From assembly GCA_947496185.1 (NCBI GenBank), contig CANMCD010000012.1, positions 1 to 64,000 on the forward strand: DNA of 64,000 nt, given 5' to 3'. Positions 43,663 through 53,599 of this stretch are shown here, piece after piece. The notes under the pieces are model-generated. The model did no database searches. It had not been told where the DNA came from and worked only from the letters and a program-made list of their open reading frames with translations. Position 1 is the stretch's first letter; each line of letters begins with the position of its first letter. The translations under genes were made by a program, and so were the position numbers. Source of the stretch: an uncultured Tenacibaculum sp. Its GTDB lineage: Bacteria; Bacteroidota; Bacteroidia; Flavobacteriales; Flavobacteriaceae.

Positions 43663-44610
43663 TTATTTGATTAGTCCAAGTTCACGAAGTCGTTCCGTTA
43701 AAAATTCCCCTGCAGTAATGTCTTCGAATTGTTTTGGATTGTTTTCATCTATACAGTTATCCAATACATTCAATTTCATATCTGCTATTGGGTGCATAAA
43801 AAAAGGAATAGAATATCTAGAGGTACCCCATAATTCCTTAGGAGGGTTTACGACTCTGTGGATGGTTGATTTTAAGCGATTATTACTATGACGTGACAGC
43901 ATATCTCCTACATTAATCATCAGTTCATCGGGGGCTGCAATAGCATCAATCCATTCACCGTCATGGTTTTGTACTTGCAGTCCTTTACCTTGTGCTCCCA
44001 TCAATAGTGTAATTAGGTTGATGTCTCCATGTGCAGCGGCTCTTACCGCTCCCTTCGGTTCTTCTTGGATAGGAGGGTAGTGGATAGGTCTTAAAATACT
44101 GTTACCGTTTTTGATATATTGATCAAAATACGTTTCTTCTAGCCCTAAATGAATTGCCAAAGACCGTAACACATATTTTGCTGTTTTTTCTAACATTTTG
44201 TAGACTGTTTTTCCTACTTCGTTAAAATTAGGAAGTTCATTTACCCTTACATTATCTGGATATTTGGCTTCTAATATAGGGTTGTCTTCTACATATTGAC
44301 CAAAATGCCAGAACTCTTTGAGGTCACCTTCTTTTTTTCCTTTTGCAGATTCTTTCCCAAAAGAAACATAACCTCTCTGTCCTCCAATACCCGGTATTTC
44401 GTATTGTTGTTTGGTTTCTACAGGCAGGTCGAAAAAGTTTTTAATTTCAGTATATAAACTATCGACTAGTTGATCGTCTAAAAAATGACCTTTTAAAGCA
44501 ACAAAACCAATAGTTTCATACGCATGACCTATTTCATCTACAAATTTCTGTTTCCGAATTTTGTCTCCCGACAAAAAATCTTCTAAATTGATACTAGGAA
44601 TCTTATTCAT
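43663..44610 (-). CDS. Isopenicillin-N-synthase-like 2-oxoglutarate/Fe(II) oxygenase
   Basis: 315 residues with the non-haem iron triad His194, Asp196 (AAAHGDINLITLL) and His251 (IHRVVNP), and the Arg265-x-Ser267 pair that binds 2-oxoglutarate (TSRYSIPFF). N-terminal DIOX_N-type part begins IPSINLEDF. Substrate unknown. A -7 box lies 22 bp upstream, and an eIF1-like gene follows after 1 bp. Confidence 0.9.
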   Translation of the reverse strand: MNKIPSINLEDFLSGDKIRKQKFVDEIGHAYETIGFVALKGHFLDDQLVDSLYTEIKNFFDLPVETKQQYEIPGIGGQRGYVSFGKESAKGKKEGDLKEFWHFGQYVEDNPILEAKYPDNVRVNELPNFNEVGKTVYKMLEKTAKYVLRSLAIHLGLEETYFDQYIKNGNSILRPIHYPPIQEEPKGAVRAAAHGDINLITLLMGAQGKGLQVQNHDGEWIDAIAAPDELMINVGDMLSRHSNNRLKSTIHRVVNPPKELWGTSRYSIPFFMHPIADMKLNVLDNCIDENNPKQFEDITAGEFLTERLRELGLIK

Positions 44611-44631
44611 TGTTATGAGTTTGTTTGATTA

Positions 44632-44639
44632 CAAAGTTA
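44632..44639 (-). promoter_or_regulatory. Candidate -7 box for the oxygenase-SUI1 operon
   Basis: TAACTTTG on the minus strand, about 21 bp before the start codon, matches TAnnTTTG. No -33 TTG. Confidence 0.45.
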
Positions 44640-44677
44640 GTAAAAACCGAACGATCCCCATAACGTAGTGCCTTAGC

Positions 44678-45394
44678 CTACTTATGTGTAAAAGGAATTA
44701 GGTATGATATTCCATAGAAAAAACCAAAACCTGTGTTGTTTTCAAACACTCTATTGAATCCGGGGGCATATAATGTTTTGAAGTTTGCTTGATTGGTTAC
44801 ACTTAGCATTCTTTTGAAAGAAGCGCCTGCTGTAATAAAAATATTGTTTAGGGCTTCTACCTTTAATCCTAATTGTACTTCGATCCAATGCGCTGTTAGC
44901 CCTGAAGCGGTATCATTTAATTCAATTGCTGGTGGTGTGAAATAAGGAGGAGTGTTTGGGACTCCTGTAGTTACATTGACGGTATAGCTATCTAAAGAAT
45001 GATCAAATAGGGCCAAACCATAACGCATTCCTACAAATATTTCATTATTCATGTCAAGCCAGTTTTGGTAGGCATTATAATTGGCGCCCAATCGAATATA
45101 GCTTCCTTTGGCAGTTGAAGTGGTAAAGTCTTCGAAAGTGGTTTCTTTTTCATACCCCAATTCGGTAGCAACATACCAATTTTTTGAAATTCGATAATCG
45201 CCCATAAGTTCCAAACCACTATAACTCTTATCAATGAATGTAAGGGTGGGCTTGCTTAGGTCAATTCCCACTCTTAGTCCATAAGCTGTTTTGTAGGTAG
45301 TGGTATCTTTTTTACGGTTAACATTTTTTTCTTTTTGACCGTATGTATATGAAAAAATAAAGAGGAAACAACAACTAATAAAAAACTTGTACAT
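44678..45394 (-). CDS. DUF6048 outer-membrane-type protein
   Basis: 238 residues from the ATG at 45394, which gives a clean signal peptide (MYKFFISCCFLFIFSYTYGQ). An upstream in-frame start at 45469 would place 25 residues ahead of it and is unlikely. The mature part has amphipathic strands (AYGLRVGIDLSKPTLTFI, GLELMGDYRISKNWYVATELGYE) ending FGFFYGISYLIPF, a small porin-like barrel. It resembles DUF6048, which travels with DUF6452. It overlaps that gene by 20 bp. Confidence 0.78.
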   Translation of the reverse strand: MYKFFISCCFLFIFSYTYGQKEKNVNRKKDTTTYKTAYGLRVGIDLSKPTLTFIDKSYSGLELMGDYRISKNWYVATELGYEKETTFEDFTTSTAKGSYIRLGANYNAYQNWLDMNNEIFVGMRYGLALFDHSLDSYTVNVTTGVPNTPPYFTPPAIELNDTASGLTAHWIEVQLGLKVEALNNIFITAGASFKRMLSVTNQANFKTLYAPGFNRVFENNTGFGFFYGISYLIPFTHK

Positions 45395-45863
45395 GTGCTT
45401 GTGCTTGATTAATGATAGAATCTTGTAGTATAGTAAAACGGTCAATCCAAGAGTTTGTACTATTTTCAATGGTTATTTGTTTAAAAATAAAACGATAACC
45501 ACAGGATCTAGAAATATATTCCTCTTCAGGAGTATACCGTATGGTTATTTCTGAGGTTATATTTTCGATTTGCCCACTTGCTAAGGTATCGTGTTTTTTT
45601 AATGTATAGACTGTTTCAAAAGCAAATCCATTAAGCGGAATGGCAATAGAATCGGTTGCTATACCTGTAAAAAGACTGTCTGTTTTTCCTTGAGCAATAA
45701 TTGATAACGGATTTACTATTTTGGTTTTAGTAGTATCTGTTTTATCATAAAAACGTAAGACTAAATTAGGAGTTACCGGTGTTAGTGTACAAAAGTCATC
45801 TTTTTCACAGGCGAATAGACCTACAAATAATAAAGCAATGACAAATTGAAAGCGTTTCTTCAT
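45375..45863 (-). CDS. DUF6452 lipoprotein
   Basis: 162 residues with a lipoprotein signal ending LFVGLFACEK (Cys19). It continues DDFCTLTPVTPNLVLRFYD and ends with beta-rich sequence, the DUF6452 pattern. The second Cys (C24) and CGYRFIFKQI suggest a disulfide. Located between rlmD and the DUF6048 gene, 6 bp after rlmD. Function unknown; conserved pairing with DUF6048 suggests an envelope complex. Confidence 0.78.
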   Translation of the reverse strand: MKKRFQFVIALLFVGLFACEKDDFCTLTPVTPNLVLRFYDKTDTTKTKIVNPLSIIAQGKTDSLFTGIATDSIAIPLNGFAFETVYTLKKHDTLASGQIENITSEITIRYTPEEEYISRSCGYRFIFKQITIENSTNSWIDRFTILQDSIINQAQAHVQVFY

Positions 45864-45869
45864 AAATCT

Positions 45870-47321
45870 TTATTTTTCAAACAATACTACAGTTTCAACG
45901 TGTGATGTATGTGGAAACTGATCTACCAAACTTATTTTTTTTAATTGATAACCAGCTTTGATTAGCTCTTCGGTATCTCTGGCTTGTGTTGCTGGGTTAC
46001 AAGATACATAAACCAATCTATCTGCGTTAAGTTTTATTATTTTTTTTAAGGTTTTAGGAGCGATTCCCGCTCGTGAAGGGTCTAAGATAATCGTACGTAT
46101 TTTATTCTTATATTCTGGATGTTGAAGTAAAAATTTTCCTACATCCGAAGCATAAAAACGAACTCCTTCTATATTGTTTCTCTTAGCATTTTTTCGAGCA
46201 TCTTTGATAGCAGACTCAATTAAATCTACGCCTATAATCTGTGTATTGTTGGCTTTTGATGCAATAATTTGCCCAATAGTACCTGTACCACAAAACAAAT
46301 CCATTACAATAGAATTATCGACTGCTTCTTTATTCTCTAAGGCATAGTCTACTACTTTTTGATAGAGTTTTTCTGCTGATTTCGGGTTGGTTTGGAAAAA
46401 GCTTTGGGTGCTTATTTCGAAGTTAAGTGTGAGTAGTTGTTCGACTATTTTTTCACTACCATATACCAGTTTTATGCTTCCATCGGTTGGTATACTTCGG
46501 TCTCCAATATCATCGTTAATCGTGTGTAAAAGACCGGCTACTCTTTCGCCAAACAATGATACTAGGTATTCAGAAAATTTGGTAAGATCGAATTGAGAAA
46601 GGTGTACTGAGGTTGTTACCAAATTAAATAAGAGTTGATTCGTTTTATAGGATTTTCGAACCATTAAGTAACGGAAAAAACCTTCCTTTCTGGGGGCGTG
46701 CCAAGGCGGTAATCCGCTTTTTTCGCAGTAAGATTTTATTTTGTGTAAGTTGTTTTCGAGTTGTTCGTCAAAAATTCCACTATCTTTATCTAGGTTTTCA
46801 CCAATCCACCAAGTACCCCTTCTTTTTGACCCTAATGTGAATTCATCTACATCGGTTTTTTGCGCTTTATCGTACCCAATAGCTGAAAAGGCATATACCA
46901 TTTTATTTCGATAATGAAATAGGTTAGGAGAAGTAACAAACTCATCAAAAAAATCTTCAATAGTAGCTATTTTACCAATTTTTTTAAACAAACTCATGGT
47001 ACTTTCGTACTTATAGTGATGTTGTTTTTCAATTGGGAGATTGATGTACGGGGCTCCTGGTATTTGTTGGTAAGGAGATACTATTTCGTCTTTAGAAGGT
47101 TCGATAACGTCTATAAGTTTACATTCGGCGTACGATTTTTTAGACTTTACAACTCTAGCTTTTACCGTTTGTCCGGGTAGTGTATCTGGAACAAATACGA
47201 CAAATTCACCTAAATCTGATCTAATTTTTCCGATACCTTTTCCACCAAAAGCGTAATCTTCTATTAATAGTTCAATAACTTCACCTCTTTTGACAAATTT
47301 ATTTCGTTCTCTTCTTGGCAT
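45870..47321 (-). CDS. rlmD: 23S rRNA (uracil-1939-C5)-methyltransferase RlmD-like
   Basis: 483 residues. TRAM RNA-binding domain about 12-70, central domain, then a SAM-dependent methyltransferase with MDLFCGTGTIGQIIASKA near 346, the LDPSRAGI motif near 417, and catalytic Cys in VYVSCNPATQARD near 440. In Escherichia coli RlmD four cysteines hold a 4Fe-4S cluster after the TRAM domain; here the equivalent stretch (SPYQQIPGAPYINLPIEKQHH) has none, so the cluster is absent. The target uracil is inferred from family only. First gene of the rlmD-DUF6452-DUF6048 unit. Confidence 0.88.
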   Translation of the reverse strand: MPRRERNKFVKRGEVIELLIEDYAFGGKGIGKIRSDLGEFVVFVPDTLPGQTVKARVVKSKKSYAECKLIDVIEPSKDEIVSPYQQIPGAPYINLPIEKQHHYKYESTMSLFKKIGKIATIEDFFDEFVTSPNLFHYRNKMVYAFSAIGYDKAQKTDVDEFTLGSKRRGTWWIGENLDKDSGIFDEQLENNLHKIKSYCEKSGLPPWHAPRKEGFFRYLMVRKSYKTNQLLFNLVTTSVHLSQFDLTKFSEYLVSLFGERVAGLLHTINDDIGDRSIPTDGSIKLVYGSEKIVEQLLTLNFEISTQSFFQTNPKSAEKLYQKVVDYALENKEAVDNSIVMDLFCGTGTIGQIIASKANNTQIIGVDLIESAIKDARKNAKRNNIEGVRFYASDVGKFLLQHPEYKNKIRTIILDPSRAGIAPKTLKKIIKLNADRLVYVSCNPATQARDTEELIKAGYQLKKISLVDQFPHTSHVETVVLFEK

Positions 47322-47344
47322 TTCACATTATAATTTGCAGACCG

Positions 47345-47352
47345 CAAAATTA
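47345..47352 (-). promoter_or_regulatory. Candidate promoter of the rlmD operon
   Basis: TAATTTTG on the minus strand, 23 bp before the ATG, with a near-consensus TTCG 18 nt upstream. Confidence 0.5.
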
Positions 47353-47431
47353 GAAAAAGAAGTTTAAACCCGAATCATGCATTAAAAAATATATTGTGAT
47401 TGGTATAGTTGTGTGACATTATGCCAATAGA

Positions 47432-47477
47432 AAAGCACCTACGATCATTATGTTGCTTATTTGACCTCAGGTGCTTT
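47432..47477 (-). terminator. Possible terminator after the mechanosensitive channel gene
   Basis: Stem AAAGCACCT / AGGTGCTTT with a 28-nt loop, followed on the minus strand by a short T-run. Moderate support. Confidence 0.4.
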
Positions 47478-47505
47478 CGGTAAAAAAAAAGTGTACGTTG
47501 TTTAT

Positions 47506-48663
47506 TTAGTTTTTTGTAAACTTATTAAGAATTCTTTCCATGTGTTTTCCTGCAGCTTCTCTACCTCCCAAACCAAAGGATAATACTACGGTAAGTGCTA
47601 TGGCACCTAGGGTAATACCAAAGGCAAGGTTGATAATGTCATCTGCAATTCCCATTTTTTTAAGTCCAATAGCTAAAAAGATAGCGATGATAGCTACTTT
47701 AATAATATTGGCAACAAATGGATTGTCATCAGTTTTAGTAAAGTTTTTTGAAGCAACATTGGCAATCCAATTTCCTACAATCAAAATTACTAAACCAAAC
47801 AGAATGTTCCCTCCTAATACAACAATGGTATTGATGATTTCAGAAAGCTTAGAAAATTCAAGTTTTTCGATAGCAGTTATAAATCCAAATAGAATTATAA
47901 AAGCATACACGATATTACTGATTAATTTTTCAACGTTATAGGTTCCTACAATATTTGTTATGTTCGCCTTATGCAATACTTGATTAATGTGTAGACTGCG
48001 TAACAAGTCTTTTAAAAGTTCGCATAAAAACTTTCCTCCTACGACAAAAACAATCATAATTAAAGAGGCTACTAAAACCTTTGGAATCGCTGCAAAGAAT
48101 GACTGCAACATGCTTGTGGCAGGTTTTGAAACAGCGTCTAGGTTTAAAATATTTAATGCAGAGATCAATAGTGGAATAAAGATGAAAATAAACACTACTT
48201 TTTTTAATATCACTACGAAGTTGATATTTTCAGGTAAGTGTAATTTAGGGACAAACTTTTGAATGGTTTCTCCAGAAATTTCTACCAATTCAGCAACTAC
48301 CGTTGCTAACATATAGCCGATATAGCCAACAAGACCTGCTCCGATAATATTCGGAATAAAATCTGTAAAGCCATTTAGTAGGTTTTTAACGGGTTCTAAT
48401 ACACTCGTCATTCCGAGGTTTTCTAGTGCCAGTAAGAACACAAAGATCATGATCAGAAAGTATACTAGCTTTGCAACTAACTTTCCTATATTTACTTTAT
48501 TGTTGCTAAGACGTTTGTTTAATCCACTTTTGTTTATAAGTCTAGCAACTAATTTTTTAAATAAAATAGCAATAAACCATCCGATGATAACAATTAGTAA
48601 AGAACTGATTGGTGCTCCAAGTGTATCTGTGATACGATGGTAAGTTTGTAATATTTGTTCCAT
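47506..48663 (-). CDS. Small-conductance mechanosensitive channel family protein
   Basis: 385 residues, nearly all hydrophobic helices. Three similar segments of two helices each (for example FIPNIIGAGLVGYIGYML, FFAAIPKVLVASLIMIVFVVGGKFL, LGGNILFGLVILIVGNWIA) show internal repeats, and the end carries GITLGAIALTVVLSFGLGGREAAGKHMERIL. This matches the CmpX/conserved TM-helix group of MscS relatives. It lacks the large cytosolic MscS beta domain, so channel activity is inferred. Single gene, divergent from rocD. Confidence 0.82.
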   Translation of the reverse strand: MEQILQTYHRITDTLGAPISSLLIVIIGWFIAILFKKLVARLINKSGLNKRLSNNKVNIGKLVAKLVYFLIMIFVFLLALENLGMTSVLEPVKNLLNGFTDFIPNIIGAGLVGYIGYMLATVVAELVEISGETIQKFVPKLHLPENINFVVILKKVVFIFIFIPLLISALNILNLDAVSKPATSMLQSFFAAIPKVLVASLIMIVFVVGGKFLCELLKDLLRSLHINQVLHKANITNIVGTYNVEKLISNIVYAFIILFGFITAIEKLEFSKLSEIINTIVVLGGNILFGLVILIVGNWIANVASKNFTKTDDNPFVANIIKVAIIAIFLAIGLKKMGIADDIINLAFGITLGAIALTVVLSFGLGGREAAGKHMERILNKFTKN

Positions 48664-49003
48664 TTTAACGTGTTGATTTTTTAACTGTATATAATTTTGA
48701 CACTTTTTAAAGAAAAAGTCACTAACTGTTTGTATTTAAATGGGTTAATATGTTTTATTTTGCAAGGTTAAGAGGAGGTAGCAACGTTTTTTTATTCCAC
48801 ATCCTAACAAAATAACGAAGTTCTAATGCAGGATATAGATTAAAAGTATAATTTATAGGGTTGCTATTTCAAAATTCGAATGGTATTTAGTAATTTTGTA
48901 TTGCTTAATAGGGATGATTTCTCTCCCACGCTGCTTTTCCAACTTTCGGAAAAATAAAGGTACAGTAGGAATGGTTATTTTATAAATTTTAAAGATTAGA
49001 GAA
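48664..49003. other. Divergent promoter region of the channel gene and rocD
   Basis: 340 bp. It contains one TAnnTTTG box facing rocD. A frame reading into it on the minus strand from within rocD (48853-49071) is not a gene. Confidence 0.5.
48891..48898 (+). promoter_or_regulatory. Candidate -7 box for rocD
   Basis: TAATTTTG, 105 bp before the rocD ATG; the -33 region has only TTCG. A long leader would result. Confidence 0.35.
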
Positions 49004-50242
49004 ATGGCTGTTTTAGAACATTTAACTTCACAGCAAGCAATTGATTTAGAGAATAAATACGGAGCACACAATTATCATCCATTACCCGTGGTTTTGAGTA
49101 AAGGTGAAGGCGTATATGTATGGGATGTTGAAGGGAAGAAGTATTATGATTTTCTTTCGGCGTATTCTGCGGTTAATCAAGGACATTGCCATCCTAAAAT
49201 TGTAGGAGCAATGACTAAGCAAGCACAAACATTAACCCTAACGTCACGTGCTTTTTACAACGACAAATTAGGGAGTTATGAAAAGTTTGCTTCGGAATAT
49301 TTCGGTTTTGATAAGTTGTTGCCTATGAATACTGGGGCAGAAGCGGTGGAGACTGCTTTAAAGCTGTGTAGAAAATGGGGATATGAAGTGAAAGGAATTG
49401 CTGAAAATGAAGTCGAAATTGTTGTGTGTAAAAATAACTTCCACGGAAGGACTACCACGATTATTTCTTTTTCGAATGATCCTGTTGCACGTGAAAATTT
49501 TGGGCCTTATACAAACGGATTTATCAAAATAGAGTATGATAACCTCCAAGCATTAGAAGAAGTATTAAAGAGTAATGATAAGGTGGCAGGCTTTATGGTA
49601 GAGCCGATTCAAGGGGAAGCAGGAGTATACGTGCCATCTGAAGGATATCTATCTGCTGCAAAAGCATTGTGTGAAAAATATAATGTACTATTTATAGCTG
49701 ATGAGGTACAAACAGGTGTTGCTCGTACAGGTAAATTATTAGCTGTAAATCACGAAAATGTACAACCTGATATTTTAATTTTAGGAAAAGCATTAAGTGG
49801 TGGCGTGTATCCAGTATCTGCGGTTTTGGCGAATGATAGTATTATGAATGTAATTAAACCAGGAAATCACGGTTCTACTTTTGGAGGTAATCCAATTGCA
49901 GCGGCTGTAGCTGTTGCTGCTTTAGAAGTGGTTACTGATGAAAAGCTTGCTGAAAATGCTGAGCGTTTAGGAACTATTTTCCGTGAGGAACTTGCTAAGT
50001 TTGCTGAAGAAAATGATTTGGTAACGCTTGTTCGTGGTAAGGGATTGTTAAATGCAATTGTGATTAATGATAGTGAAGAAAGTGATACCGCATGGAATAT
50101 CTGTTTGAAGTTACGTGATAACGGATTATTAGCAAAACCAACGCACGGTAATATTATTCGTTTCGCACCACCTTTGGTGATGAATGAAACGGAGTTAAGA
50201 GATTGTATTTCGATTATCAAGAAAACAATAGCTGAGTTTTAA
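49004..50242 (+). CDS. rocD: Ornithine--oxo-acid transaminase
   Basis: Class III PLP aminotransferase (412 residues) converting ornithine and 2-oxoglutarate to glutamate semialdehyde and glutamate. [23 protein letters not shown] near 24-46 is the ornithine aminotransferase start. [53 protein letters not shown] (PLP-contacting Asp) and [16 protein letters not shown] (PLP Lys) are all present. It stands alone and is followed by a strong terminator. Confidence 0.94.
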   Translation: MAVLEHLTSQQAIDLENKYGAHNYHPLPVVLSKGEGVYVWDVEGKKYYDFLSAYSAVNQGHCHPKIVGAMTKQAQTLTLTSRAFYNDKLGSYEKFASEYFGFDKLLPMNTGAEAVETALKLCRKWGYEVKGIAENEVEIVVCKNNFHGRTTTIISFSNDPVARENFGPYTNGFIKIEYDNLQALEEVLKSNDKVAGFMVEPIQGEAGVYVPSEGYLSAAKALCEKYNVLFIADEVQTGVARTGKLLAVNHENVQPDILILGKALSGGVYPVSAVLANDSIMNVIKPGNHGSTFGGNPIAAAVAVAALEVVTDEKLAENAERLGTIFREELAKFAEENDLVTLVRGKGLLNAIVINDSEESDTAWNICLKLRDNGLLAKPTHGNIIRFAPPLVMNETELRDCISIIKKTIAEF

Positions 50243-50310
50243 TAAAAAATATGAGTTAATAATTGTGGTTGGGATTTATCTAACCCAAAATACATTATGA
50301 CAAAACAAAA

Positions 50311-50336
50311 AACAGCGTATAAATTTATACGCTGTT
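50311..50336. terminator. Bidirectional terminator between rocD and the helicase gene
   Basis: Perfect palindrome AACAGCGTATAAA / TTTATACGCTGTT with A-run before and T-run after. Confidence 0.88.
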
Positions 50337-50379
50337 TTTTTTGTTTCTTTAATAGTTTACTTTAGGGGTAGAAATGTTA

Positions 50380-53300
50380 TTAAACTTCAACCAAAGTATC
50401 TTGTACGTTAATATGTTTCTTTAACAAACCAGAAGGGGTGTTTTTAGTTACATCAAATACACGTGTATCTCCAAACAAAATAAAACTATCTTTTGCTCTT
50501 GAAACGGCTACATTTAGCATGTTTGGTTTGTTGTCGCGGTCAAAAAACATCGTACCTTCATCTTTAATCGTATATACTGAGCTAAATAATATAATATTTC
50601 GTTCTGCCCCTTGCAAAGCGTGTACAGTACCAAGTTTGATTTCATTAATATTATAACCTGCTTCAGATAAAGCTTTAGAAAGCTCCGATTTTTGACTCGC
50701 AAAAGGGGTGATAATTCCGATAGTGTTTTCAATGGTATGTACCCCATAAGCTTTTTGAATGGCGTCTTTGTTTTGTTGTAGCCACTGAATAATGGCTTTT
50801 ACTTCATTAGCATTGTAACGACTGTTGTATTTTCGTTCACTGATGCCTTCGACATGAAAAGCGAGCATCGAGGGAAAAAGTTGGTCTTCGGGGGCTGTAC
50901 CTTTCATGGGTTTTAAAATGCCGTTATAAGCCAGTTCATTACAAAAACCAATAATTTCATCGTTACACCTTCGGTGCTCCAGTAAAGTAAGTCCATCTTC
51001 GGTTTGCCCTTTTAAGGTAGTCTGAAATTCACAAGCATATTGAGCTACTTTCATAATACTTCCGTTAGATGTTAAAAAGCCTGTATTGGAAAGTTCTTTA
51101 TACTCTGATGGGCTATCAATAAGTGCGGATAAAAGTAAATTACCAATATCAATCTTAGCAGGTACTGTCCAAATGGGTTCAATTTGTTTTAAGTCTCCCA
51201 CAACAAAGGCATTTTTTGCTAATGAGAATAATGGAATACTTACTTCGGGGGTCACTTGACCTGCTTCATCTATAATAAGAATATCAAGGAAGTTGTAGAG
51301 AGGAAAGTATTCAAATATGGGTTTGTTTTCTTCACTTTCACCCGTAAACTGACTGTATACAAAATGTGCGGGTGCGGTATAAAAAGTTGCTACAAAACAG
51401 GGGGTAAGCATGGCCCTACGTTTCCATTTGGTTTGAACTGCAAAATCGCCTGTTCCTTTTTCGGAGTTATCTGTAAAGCTGTTGTGAGTTTCCATGATCC
51501 ATCTTGCTTCCCAATAATGAATGGCAAATAAAAAGGCTTTATGCCGTAGGGTAACGTCTATCTCATCAAAAAAATAATGGTGGGTTTTGTCTTTATTTCT
51601 AAGCTTTTCGTATTCATAATTCCACATGACTTCCTCCGAAACAAAAGGTTGTCCTTTGATGTTGTTCTTTTGCTTCCATTCATTGAGTTTTAGGTTTGAC
51701 TGAAGTAATACATTCAGACTTGCTAAACATTTTTTGATAAAAGAAAAGGCAGCGGCGTTGTCCTTAGCAACTTCCGAATCAATTAAAAATAATTGTTGGC
51801 CCGATAAAGAAGTACTTTCAGTTTTAAAATAAAGCGCAATTTGTGATAAAAATTCGTTTGTTTTATAACTCGATTTTAATGTGGTAAATATTTTTCGCCA
51901 TTCGTATAGTTTGGTAATATCAACACGACGCTTATTGAGGTAATTTTTTTCTTCTATTAAAATGGAATTAAACCAATCGATAGAATTAATATAGTCGGTT
52001 GAAAAGCGTACACTGTCTATAAGTTGGGTTTCTATATAGGTGATTTCTTCTTGTAGGTGAATGCAAGCCTCTTCAAGGGAATTTTCTTCAAGATTAAAAT
52101 AATCATTGTATTTATCCAAAAAATATTGTTCTGCTTGATAGAGGTATTGTTCATTTTCCAAATCACATAAGGTACCTTCATAACCAAATAAATTCCCTTT
52201 TAAGTAATTAATGTCTTTTAGTTGTTTTTCTCCTTTTGAATTGGAAGGAAGGTACGTGGCGTAGCCGTTAAAATCAGGTATCCATCGTTCTGATAACGAT
52301 TCGTAAGAACTCTTGGCATTGAGAAAACTGTCCATGATGTTCGTTACTGCTTGATTGTTATTAGAGCAGGCTAATATAATGGGGGCGTCTTCTCCTTGGA
52401 TGGCAGCTTTTACAACTTCCGTTGCTACCAAACTCTGTAATAGGGTGGTTTTTCCTGTGCCGGGAGGGCCGTTTACAGCCATTACAGAATTTTCTTCAGC
52501 ACTTACATACGATAATAAAGTTTTGCGTTGACTGATGGACAAGGAAAATTCGTTTGACATTTGTCCTAAATGCAGATGGTTGTAATGTAAAAAGCCTTCA
52601 TCGGTAATGGGCGGTCTTTTTTCCCTTTGAATAGGATTGAGGGTTTGGGATAATAACGGGGTGTCTGGGGTGTCGTTTAGTAAGTTTTCGTATAAAAATA
52701 AAACACTTTTTGCGGTGGATATTTTTGAACTTAGTGGGAAGTAGGTCAGCTTATGACGTGTCGTGTAGCCTTTTGTTTTGTAATTTTTTAGGTTACTGTG
52801 TGTTATTTCTGAAAAAACAGTGTTAAGGTAGTTCCAATAACTTGCCCAATCGATACGTTCATTTTCCTCATTCGGAAAGGGCATTTCAATTTCCCTTGCT
52901 TGCACTACATTTTCTACGGATGAAAAAATAAATTCATTTTTAGTATCAGCCATCGGGGCTAAATAGTTTCGTACAATTATGGGAAAAATATCTTTGGGAG
53001 CACCTAGTTGTCCTTCGCTGTTTACGGTAGCACGAATCCAAAAAGGGTGAATGATACGTTGTTTAAAGGGGGTTTCACTGGATGCATGTTCGAGGTAAAA
53101 TGGGGCTATTAGGATGTTGGCTTCCACTATTTTTTTCCATGAAGCGCTATCGGGTTTGGTAATTCCTCGTAAACGATTGATTCTTTTTTCTTCGTGATCG
53201 ACGAGTTCACTGGCTTGCTTTGGGTAGAGTAATGGACTGCCTAAATCCGAATTGTTTTGATAGTACAATTGTTTGATTCTTGTGATGTCTATGGCTAAGT

Positions 53301-53442
53301 TTTCACTGTCTAACAAGCTGTTTTTATAGTATAATAACCAGTTTTGTTCGTCGTTCATTTGTTGCTTTTCGATTCGTAGAAATGTTCCTAAAGAGGAGCG
53401 CGAAAATAAGGAATAAATGTCAGTGAATGTAATTGATGTCAA
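50380..53442 (-). CDS. UPF1/DNA2-like superfamily 1 helicase
   Basis: 1020-residue SF1 helicase. After a unique N-terminal 300 residues without known motifs come Walker A GPPGTGKT (325-332), a long helical insertion (about 400-640), Walker B LDILIIDEAGQVTPE with motif III GDLKQIEPIW, motif V LGTVHALQGAERNIILFSS and motif VI NVAVSRAKDSFILFGD at the end. This is the AAA_11/AAA_12 arrangement. Stand-alone bacterial members are little studied; some relatives occur in defence loci, but here the neighbours are rocD and an AraC regulator, with no nuclease or methylase. Confidence 0.88.
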   Translation of the reverse strand: MTSITFTDIYSLFSRSSLGTFLRIEKQQMNDEQNWLLYYKNSLLDSENLAIDITRIKQLYYQNNSDLGSPLLYPKQASELVDHEEKRINRLRGITKPDSASWKKIVEANILIAPFYLEHASSETPFKQRIIHPFWIRATVNSEGQLGAPKDIFPIIVRNYLAPMADTKNEFIFSSVENVVQAREIEMPFPNEENERIDWASYWNYLNTVFSEITHSNLKNYKTKGYTTRHKLTYFPLSSKISTAKSVLFLYENLLNDTPDTPLLSQTLNPIQREKRPPITDEGFLHYNHLHLGQMSNEFSLSISQRKTLLSYVSAEENSVMAVNGPPGTGKTTLLQSLVATEVVKAAIQGEDAPIILACSNNNQAVTNIMDSFLNAKSSYESLSERWIPDFNGYATYLPSNSKGEKQLKDINYLKGNLFGYEGTLCDLENEQYLYQAEQYFLDKYNDYFNLEENSLEEACIHLQEEITYIETQLIDSVRFSTDYINSIDWFNSILIEEKNYLNKRRVDITKLYEWRKIFTTLKSSYKTNEFLSQIALYFKTESTSLSGQQLFLIDSEVAKDNAAAFSFIKKCLASLNVLLQSNLKLNEWKQKNNIKGQPFVSEEVMWNYEYEKLRNKDKTHHYFFDEIDVTLRHKAFLFAIHYWEARWIMETHNSFTDNSEKGTGDFAVQTKWKRRAMLTPCFVATFYTAPAHFVYSQFTGESEENKPIFEYFPLYNFLDILIIDEAGQVTPEVSIPLFSLAKNAFVVGDLKQIEPIWTVPAKIDIGNLLLSALIDSPSEYKELSNTGFLTSNGSIMKVAQYACEFQTTLKGQTEDGLTLLEHRRCNDEIIGFCNELAYNGILKPMKGTAPEDQLFPSMLAFHVEGISERKYNSRYNANEVKAIIQWLQQNKDAIQKAYGVHTIENTIGIITPFASQKSELSKALSEAGYNINEIKLGTVHALQGAERNIILFSSVYTIKDEGTMFFDRDNKPNMLNVAVSRAKDSFILFGDTRVFDVTKNTPSGLLKKHINVQDTLVEV

Positions 53443-53599
53443 ATCTAAAAAGTTAATAAAGGGTGTAAGTGTTAATTGTCGTATATTCAGTTAGGTAGCT
53501 CTTTTTTTATGATGTATTGCAGTATTTGCCCTATTTTTTTGTTTTTTAAAAACTTATTTTTGAGTTAATTTTCCAAAAAAAATCAAACCCGATAATCCC

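Noticed and set aside
45395-45469. N-terminal extension of the DUF6048 protein
   Set aside because: It would put 25 residues ahead of a normal signal peptide and overlap deeply with the DUF6452 gene.
48853-49071. Open frame antisense to the rocD start and leader
   Set aside because: Overlaps a conserved coding start; no supporting features.
49867-50220. 117-codon open frame antisense to rocD
   Set aside because: Low-complexity Ala/Ser-rich shadow of a well-conserved gene.
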